Shown here: in pieces, positions 5,954 to 11,251 of the stretch
How the letters are laid out: the number at the start of each line of letters is the position of its first letter
Position numbering within the stretch: the first letter of the stretch is position 1
DNA from: JBGAPI01 sp044221335
GTDB taxonomy: Bacteria > Pseudomonadota > Gammaproteobacteria > Xanthomonadales > Ahniellaceae
Direction of reading: 5' to 3'
Assembly: GCA_044221335.1 (NCBI GenBank)
Contig: JBGAPI010000079.1
Location: forward strand, 1 to 11,251
Length of the DNA: 11,251 nt
The notes under the pieces: model-generated
The model's database searches: none
What the model saw: the letters and a program-made list of their open reading frames with translations, nothing else
Told to the model about the DNA's origin: nothing
Made by a program: the position numbers and the translations under genes

Positions 5954-8900
5954 CTACTGCCGGCCCTTGATCCGCAGCGTCGGATCGCCGAGCAGGGTTC
6001 CGCCGACGCTGACATCGCGCACGTCCTCGCCGAGGGCGTTGAGCACGTGCTGGGACTGGACCATCGCATCGCCGATGCGGGCGTTGCCGATCAGCCGCGG
6101 CGCGAGGGTGTTCATCCACGACACGTCGTTGCCGATCTCGGTGAGCGCAGCCGCGCCGATCACCGCCGCAGCGCCGCCATCGTTGTTCTGCAGCAGCAGT
6201 CCGTGGGCGACGGTGTTGTAGTACGGATCGACGAAGTAGGCGCCCCAGCAGCCGAGCTGCCAGACCACGGTCGGCGTCGCGGCGTTGCCGAACAGGCCGT
6301 TGTAGACCAGGTCGGAGGTCATCAGGCCTTCGCGGGTCCAGGTGCCGGGGCCGCTGTGGCCGAAGTAGGTGACCAGCGACTGTCCGGAATTCACCGCGCC
6401 GACCACGGCAGCGCGGGCCTGGTCGACGCCGGTGTTGTCGTTGGCGTAGTCCTGCAGGGCGACCGCGGTGCCCGACCAGCCGTCGAGCCCGGCGTCGATC
6501 GAGCGGCCCAGGATGCGGAAGTCGTTCTCGCCGTCCTTGCGGTCGGTGATCCGGAGGACGTGTGCCGACGGCGTCGCGGCCGCATAGGCGAGGGTCTTGG
6601 CGATCACGGCGGCGAGTTCGGCGTTGCTGCGCACCGGCCAGCGGCCGATCGCGAGGTCGACCCGATCGTCGTTGTCGACGTCGGCATGCTCCCCGTCGGT
6701 CGGCGCATAGGTCACCAGCGCGTCGGTCCGCCGGTAGTGGGTCGGCACGAAGCTGACGGAGCCCGAGCCCTCGTAGTTGAAGTAGTCGTAGGTGTCGCCG
6801 CCGACCAGCAGGACATAGCGCGTCCCGAGCCGGAAGTAGGCGTCCTCGATCGCGAGGCTCACGGCATCGGCGCCGAATTTCCCGGCGCTGTACCAGCGGT
6901 ACAGGGAATCGACGTCGACCACCTTGACCGAGTATCCGTCCGCCTGCCGCTGGGCAACGTAGGGGGCGAGGCCGTCGATGAAGCTCGGGTGGGCGATGAT
7001 CAGGTAGTCCGCGTGCCCTCCGGCCAGCGGGTCGGTGATCGGCGCGGCCGGCGCGAGCGCGCCGACGGTGCCGCCGCTGCGCGGCGCGATCCAGAAGTGG
7101 TCGCCGAGCGCGGCCGCGCTGGCGAAGTGCAGTTCGTAGCCGCCGCCGGACGGAACGACCTCGACGTTGCTCAGCAGCTGCACCGCGGTATCGCGTCCCT
7201 GCCGCACGACGACCACGTCGGGCGAAGTCAGGCCGGAGATCCGCCAGCCCTGGCACGAGGACTGCTCCGCCGTGCACGCGATCGCCGCAGTGTCGTCCTC
7301 GAACGAGCTGGCGAACATGCCGTCGGTCGTCGCCGGATCGATCGGCGCGCCGATCGCCGAGTCGAAGTCGACGCGGTTGTCGGTCGCGACCAGCTCCCGC
7401 GCGTACTCGACGCTGAAGCCGTTGACCAGCACGATGTCGACATCGACCGCGGTGTCGTCGAGAACCTCGACCGCCAGGATGTTGCCGGTTTCGTGCAGCA
7501 ATCCCGCCGGCAGGTCGACGCTGATCCGGCGCCGGACGATGCCATCGAAGCGGTCGGTCGCGACCACGCTGCCGTTCAGGCGGATCCGGATGCTGTGGTC
7601 CGGCGTCTCCGGGAAGTCGAGGCCGCCGTAGAGGTCGACGGTGAGCTTCTCGTTCGCCGAGTTCGCCGAGCGGTGCGGCAGCGAGAAGCTGCGCGAGGTC
7701 GACGCGGTTCCGGTGCCGTAGCGGGAGACGTCGAAGGCGTACCACGGATCTTCCGTCGGCGACGCGAAGTCGTAGTAGTTGTCGTCGTAGGAGCGGAACA
7801 CGTCGCGGGCCGACGAGTAGAGCGGCAGGTTGCCCGGCGCGCCGACGCGGCCGGTCATGACGTTGCCGCCGGAGGCGTTGACCCGCAGCCGGTAGACGCG
7901 GGTCTTGGTGTAGAGGTCGCCGTCGACCGCGCTGCCGAGGAAGGACAGCGTCGATCCCGCGCCGAACAGCTCCGGTCCCTCGTAGTGCAGCGGCGGGAAG
8001 CCGGAGTCGCCGGTCAGCTGGATCCGGCTCGAAGGCATTCCGGACCAGTCGATGCCCTGCGCGAGCAGGTCCTCGTGGCGGATCACCACCCAGCCGCTGC
8101 GGTCGACGCGGACTTCGGCCTCGAGGCCGCCGGCGATGCTGCGCCGGCTCTGGATCAGCTGCTGCCGCTGCTGCTGGCGGAATCCGGTCTGCTCCTGGGC
8201 GACGGACTTCCAGTCGGTCACGGCCGTGGTGTTGATCCGGCCGCTGGTGCTGCCGACGGGGTAGGGGCCGTAGTCGTGCGTGCGGTTGCCGATCGAGATC
8301 TCCTGGATGTAGATCCGGGTCTGGCCGGTGTACGGCCCGGTGACCTCGTAGCGCTGCGGACGCAGGGTGTTCCGGTGGGCGCGCACGAGAGCGCTCGACA
8401 GCGGCACGCGGCGGGCGGAGTGGTCATCGCTGGTCATCACCCGGAAGCCGAGCGTGCCGACTTCCAGGGCCGTCCCGAAGCGCACGACCAGTTGGCCGTT
8501 TTCGACCCGCGAGCTGACATCGGACAGGGTCACCGGAACCGTGGTGATCGCGACCGACGACACGCAGCGCGCCGGAGTCGTCGCGGGATTGGTGAACGAG
8601 TTGTCGCACAGCGTATCGCGCGGCGTGGTCGTCGCCGGGTCGCCGACGATGGCGTAGTTGGTGAACGGCCCGTTGAAGTCGCCGACCGTCACGTTGACCT
8701 TCAGCGTCTTGGTGGTGAGCGGCTGCAGCGGGCCCGCGAAGGTGCACAGCAGCGTCGTGGTGCCGCTGCAGCTCCAGCCGGCGTCGGAGCCGGTGATGTC
8801 GATGAAGGTCACCTCGACCGGAAGCAGGTCACGGACCACCACATTGCCCTGGGTCGCCTGGGTGTTGGAGCCGTTGGTCACCGCGATGGTGTAGGTCGCG

Positions 8901-11251
8901 GTCCCGCCGGGGAACACGTTCGGCCCGACCGTCTTCGAGATCTCGAGGAAGGGATTGGCGGAGTTGTTGTAGTAGACGTTGACCGGGTTGGACACCGTGC
9001 TGTAGCTCTCGAAGAACGCCGTCGCGGTGTTGGTGATCGTCCGCTGCGTCGACGCGTCGAGCGCGGTGGTCGTGTAGGTCTTGGTGCAGGTGATCGACTC
9101 GCCCGGATCGAAGAACGCGTCGTTGTTGCCCACGGTGGAGAAATTCGGGCAGGTCACGCTGCCGATCTGGTCATCGGTCACCACCGGGCCGAGGGCGCCG
9201 CCGAAGCCGGCGAGCTTCGACGAACCGGTATTGGTGACGACATAGGTGTAGGTGATCAGCGTTCCGGCCGCGCTGTAGGTGGTCGGGTTCGCCGACTTCA
9301 CGATCGTCGCGCCGCGGATGCGGTATTCCGCCGTGTCGGTCGAGGTGTTGCTGCCCGCCGTCGCGGAACTCGCCGTCGCGGTGTTCAGCACGCCCGGATA
9401 GACCGTCTGGATCGGACCGACGATGCACGACGCGATGTGGTCGTTGTTCGACGGCACCGCGACGGGGAGCGTCGGGGGCCAGTAGTCGACCGGAGCGGTG
9501 GCTCGCGAGCCGCAGTTCTCCTCGCCGGCGATGTCGGGGTCGCTGACCCAGCCGCCGACGGCCGGACGCGCCAGGGGCGTGTCGCCGACGTTCTCCACCG
9601 TGAAGCGATAGTAGACCGGGGTGCTGAGGCTCAGCGGGACGACCAGGTAGTTGACCCAGGGGCCGTTCACCGAGGTCGAGATCTCCTTGGTGAGCAGGAG
9701 GCGCGGCACCGGCGTGGTGGCGGTGAGGCTGGCGCTCGCGGTGTCGGTGCCGACCTGCGAGCCGTTGATGGTCGCGAACACCGGGCCGGTGGTGTTGTTG
9801 TAGGTGCCCGCCGTCGGCGCGGTCACGTTGACGGTGATGGTGCAGGAACCGGCCGCCGCCAGGCTGACGGCAGTCACGGTGACGGTTCCCGATGCGGCGT
9901 TCGCCGTGATCGACGGCGAACCGCAGCTGCTGCCGAAGGTGGTGCCCGGCGGCGTCGCGATCACCATGGAGCCCGGAGAGGTGGGCAGGAAGTCGATGAA
10001 TCCGACCCCGCTCAGGGCGTTGCTGGAATTGGGGTTGGTGATCGTGAAGCTGAGCGTGCTGATGCCGCCGGTCGCGATGCTGCCCGGCAGGAAGGCCTTG
10101 TCGATCAGCGGTGGCGCCAGCGTCGTCAGGGTCGCGCTGGCGATGCCGGTCGGCGTCGTGTTGGTGCCGCTCTCGGTCGCACTGATCGCGCCGGACACGT
10201 TGTTGCGGACGCCCGGGCTCGTCGTGGTCACGTTGACCGAGATCGTGCAGGTCAGCGTCGCCGGTGTCGTCTGCGTCGCCAGGCTCACGTTGGAGATCGA
10301 CAGCGACGTGGCGCCGGCGGCCGGCGCGAAGGTCGGCGTGCCGCAGTTGCCGTTGTTGGTCACGCCGGGGGTCGCGGCCACCTGCATGCCACTCGGCAAG
10401 GCGTCCGTCAGCGACACGCCCGTCAGCGGCGTGAAGTTGTTCGGGTTGGTGATCGTGAAGGTCAGCACCGAGGTCTGGCCGACGGCCACCGGGTTGGGGG
10501 AGAAGGCCTTGGTCACCGTCGGCGGATCGGGGGTGCCGCAGCCGGTGATGGTCACGTCGTCGAGGAACAACTGCGCGGCGCCCGCACCGTTTCCGTTGCT
10601 GCGGCCTGCGCCGATGATCCGGAACACGGAGGTCGACGTCCCTTGGACGCCACTGGCGGTGGCGGTGGCGCTGCTATTGATCCAGGCGTTCTTCGACTCG
10701 TTCGGCGCCGCCGGATTGAGCGTCGTGAACGTGCTGCCGTTTGACGAGTAGTAGAGGTAGGTCTTGTTGTTGTTGCCGGTCCAGTTGTTGTTGTCGTAGA
10801 AGTGATCGTTGCTGATCGACAGGTTCGAGAAGCGCGACGTGTCGACGGCGAACTGGAAGTAGGCGATGCCGGAGGCCGGTGTTCCGGTCGGGTCGGTACT
10901 GGAAATCGGCCACCCGTTGGCCGCCCAGGAGTTGGGTCCCGAACCTCCGACCAGGTTCGTTCCGGTCGTGCTGATTACCTCGGTCCCGCCGCTGCCGTTC
11001 GGGACGAAGCTCGCCGTCGCCGACGGCGTCTCCGAATTCCTGAATGTGGTCGCCGGGTTAGGCACCGTGGTTCCATTGGCGAAACTCCACCGGGCCACGG
11101 TGACACCGTTGACGCACGCCGGCGGCGGCGTGCCGGCCACGACCGTCAGCGTCGCCTGGTTGCTGACGTGCCCGCCGCTGTTGGTGCCGGCGTTCACGCC
11201 GTTGATCTGGAAGTCGCCGTATTCCACCCAGTTGTTGTAGGTGCCGACGAC
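5954..11251 (-). CDS. Giant secreted/surface protein with DUF11-type repeats and C-terminal C25 (gingipain-like) peptidase domain, 5'-partial
   Basis: The frame is open through the right edge, so the start and any signal peptide are missing; 1765 residues plus a TAG stop are visible. Numbering here begins at the GTG codon at 11227, an internal reference and not a proposed start. Residues about 35-225 form a beta-rich domain (ARWSFANG; FLDDVTITG). About 236-870 hold five DUF11/CARDB-like beta-sandwich repeats starting near 237 (KAFSPNPVAVG), 373, 509, 640 and 758. About 905-1400 is a region typical of C25-linked proteins (TALEVGTLGFRV; GDLYTKTRVYRL). The C25 peptidase domain runs from about 1405 to the end, with YVLLVGGDTYDYFNY, His1624 in YFGHSGPG and Cys1660 in QLGCWGAYF. 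The 36-residue His-Cys spacing resembles the gingipain dyad. The protein ends right after the domain (LLGDPTLRIKGRQ), with no type IX secretion sorting domain. It is probably an exported Cys endopeptidase or adhesin; substrate unknown. Confidence 0.9.
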   Translation of the reverse strand, partial: VVGTYNNWVEYGDFQINGVNAGTNSGGHVSNQATLTVVAGTPPPACVNGVTVARWSFANGTTVPNPATTFRNSETPSATASFVPNGSGGTEVISTTGTNLVGGSGPNSWAANGWPISSTDPTGTPASGIAYFQFAVDTSRFSNLSISNDHFYDNNNWTGNNNKTYLYYSSNGSTFTTLNPAAPNESKNAWINSSATATASGVQGTSTSVFRIIGAGRSNGNGAGAAQLFLDDVTITGCGTPDPPTVTKAFSPNPVAVGQTSVLTFTITNPNNFTPLTGVSLTDALPSGMQVAATPGVTNNGNCGTPTFAPAAGATSLSISNVSLATQTTPATLTCTISVNVTTTSPGVRNNVSGAISATESGTNTTPTGIASATLTTLAPPLIDKAFLPGSIATGGISTLSFTITNPNSSNALSGVGFIDFLPTSPGSMVIATPPGTTFGSSCGSPSITANAASGTVTVTAVSLAAAGSCTITVNVTAPTAGTYNNTTGPVFATINGSQVGTDTASASLTATTPVPRLLLTKEISTSVNGPWVNYLVVPLSLSTPVYYRFTVENVGDTPLARPAVGGWVSDPDIAGEENCGSRATAPVDYWPPTLPVAVPSNNDHIASCIVGPIQTVYPGVLNTATASSATAGSNTSTDTAEYRIRGATIVKSANPTTYSAAGTLITYTYVVTNTGSSKLAGFGGALGPVVTDDQIGSVTCPNFSTVGNNDAFFDPGESITCTKTYTTTALDASTQRTITNTATAFFESYSTVSNPVNVYYNNSANPFLEISKTVGPNVFPGGTATYTIAVTNGSNTQATQGNVVVRDLLPVEVTFIDITGSDAGWSCSGTTTLLCTFAGPLQPLTTKTLKVNVTVGDFNGPFTNYAIVGDPATTTPRDTLCDNSFTNPATTPARCVSSVAITTVPVTLSDVSSRVENGQLVVRFGTALEVGTLGFRVMTSDDHSARRVPLSSALVRAHRNTLRPQRYEVTGPYTGQTRIYIQEISIGNRTHDYGPYPVGSTSGRINTTAVTDWKSVAQEQTGFRQQQRQQLIQSRRSIAGGLEAEVRVDRSGWVVIRHEDLLAQGIDWSGMPSSRIQLTGDSGFPPLHYEGPELFGAGSTLSFLGSAVDGDLYTKTRVYRLRVNASGGNVMTGRVGAPGNLPLYSSARDVFRSYDDNYYDFASPTEDPWYAFDVSRYGTGTASTSRSFSLPHRSANSANEKLTVDLYGGLDFPETPDHSIRIRLNGSVVATDRFDGIVRRRISVDLPAGLLHETGNILAVEVLDDTAVDVDIVLVNGFSVEYARELVATDNRVDFDSAIGAPIDPATTDGMFASSFEDDTAAIACTAEQSSCQGWRISGLTSPDVVVVRQGRDTAVQLLSNVEVVPSGGGYELHFASAAALGDHFWIAPRSGGTVGALAPAAPITDPLAGGHADYLIIAHPSFIDGLAPYVAQRQADGYSVKVVDVDSLYRWYSAGKFGADAVSLAIEDAYFRLGTRYVLLVGGDTYDYFNYEGSGSVSFVPTHYRRTDALVTYAPTDGEHADVDNDDRVDLAIGRWPVRSNAELAAVIAKTLAYAAATPSAHVLRITDRKDGENDFRILGRSIDAGLDGWSGTAVALQDYANDNTGVDQARAAVVGAVNSGQSLVTYFGHSGPGTWTREGLMTSDLVYNGLFGNAATPTVVWQLGCWGAYFVDPYYNTVAHGLLLQNNDGGAAAVIGAAALTEIGNDVSWMNTLAPRLIGNARIGDAMVQSQHVLNALGEDVRDVSVGGTLLGDPTLRIKGRQ

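Noticed and set aside
5564..10744. Plus-strand open frame of 1726 codons antisense to the C25 gene
   Set aside because: Its product is low-complexity Arg/Val/Asp/Gly text with no domain, it starts inside REP array 2, and the opposite strand encodes clear DUF11 and C25 domains. High GC removes stop codons from the antisense frame.
1..11251. tRNA, rRNA, riboswitch or transposase gene
   Set aside because: I saw no cloverleaf, rRNA segment, known riboswitch core or transposase motif on either strand. A RAYT gene is expected elsewhere in the genome but is not here.

Overview
The window is uniformly GC-rich and looks like a chromosomal segment of a gammaproteobacterium. The CorC homologue, the GTAG-headed palindromic repeats and the secreted-protein style point to the Lysobacterales (Xanthomonadales) or near relatives. 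That placement is an inference; no rRNA or other phylogenetic marker is present.

Layout from left to right: positions 1-121 hold no recognisable gene. Positions 122-655 are six tandem 89-bp units, each carrying two inverted REP-type palindromes. A corC-like gene (minus strand, 682-1527) follows, then a 284-bp non-coding gap rich in GGGCCC repeats. Next is an 864-residue multidomain signalling protein (minus, 1812-4406) with two receiver domains, a degenerate GGDEF domain and a degenerate EAL domain. A 185-bp divergent intergenic region with a 16-bp palindrome separates it from a tail-anchored FHA-domain protein (plus, 4592-5449). A second REP array (about 5451-5911) begins two bases after the FHA stop codon and fills most of the gap before the convergent neighbour. 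The rest of the window (minus, 5954-11251) is one very large secreted or surface gene, open at the right edge. It has a beta-rich N-terminal part, about five DUF11-type repeats and a C-terminal gingipain-type (C25) cysteine peptidase domain.

Functionally, the divergent pair joins a probable cyclic-di-GMP or phosphorelay sensor protein to a membrane-tethered phosphothreonine-binding protein, so a shared signalling task is plausible but unproven. CorC and the C25 protein have no obvious link to that pair.

The most unusual structure is the repeat family. Two arrays about 4.8 kb apart have the same 89-bp period. In each unit the two REP halves are near-identical 17-nt palindromes that differ only by two compensatory base-pair swaps in the stem. 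The loop base (ACT or ACC) and the central spacer are mostly array-specific. This looks like a locally amplified BIME whose hairpins are under structural constraint, probably as substrate of a REP-associated tyrosine transposase (RAYT) encoded elsewhere.
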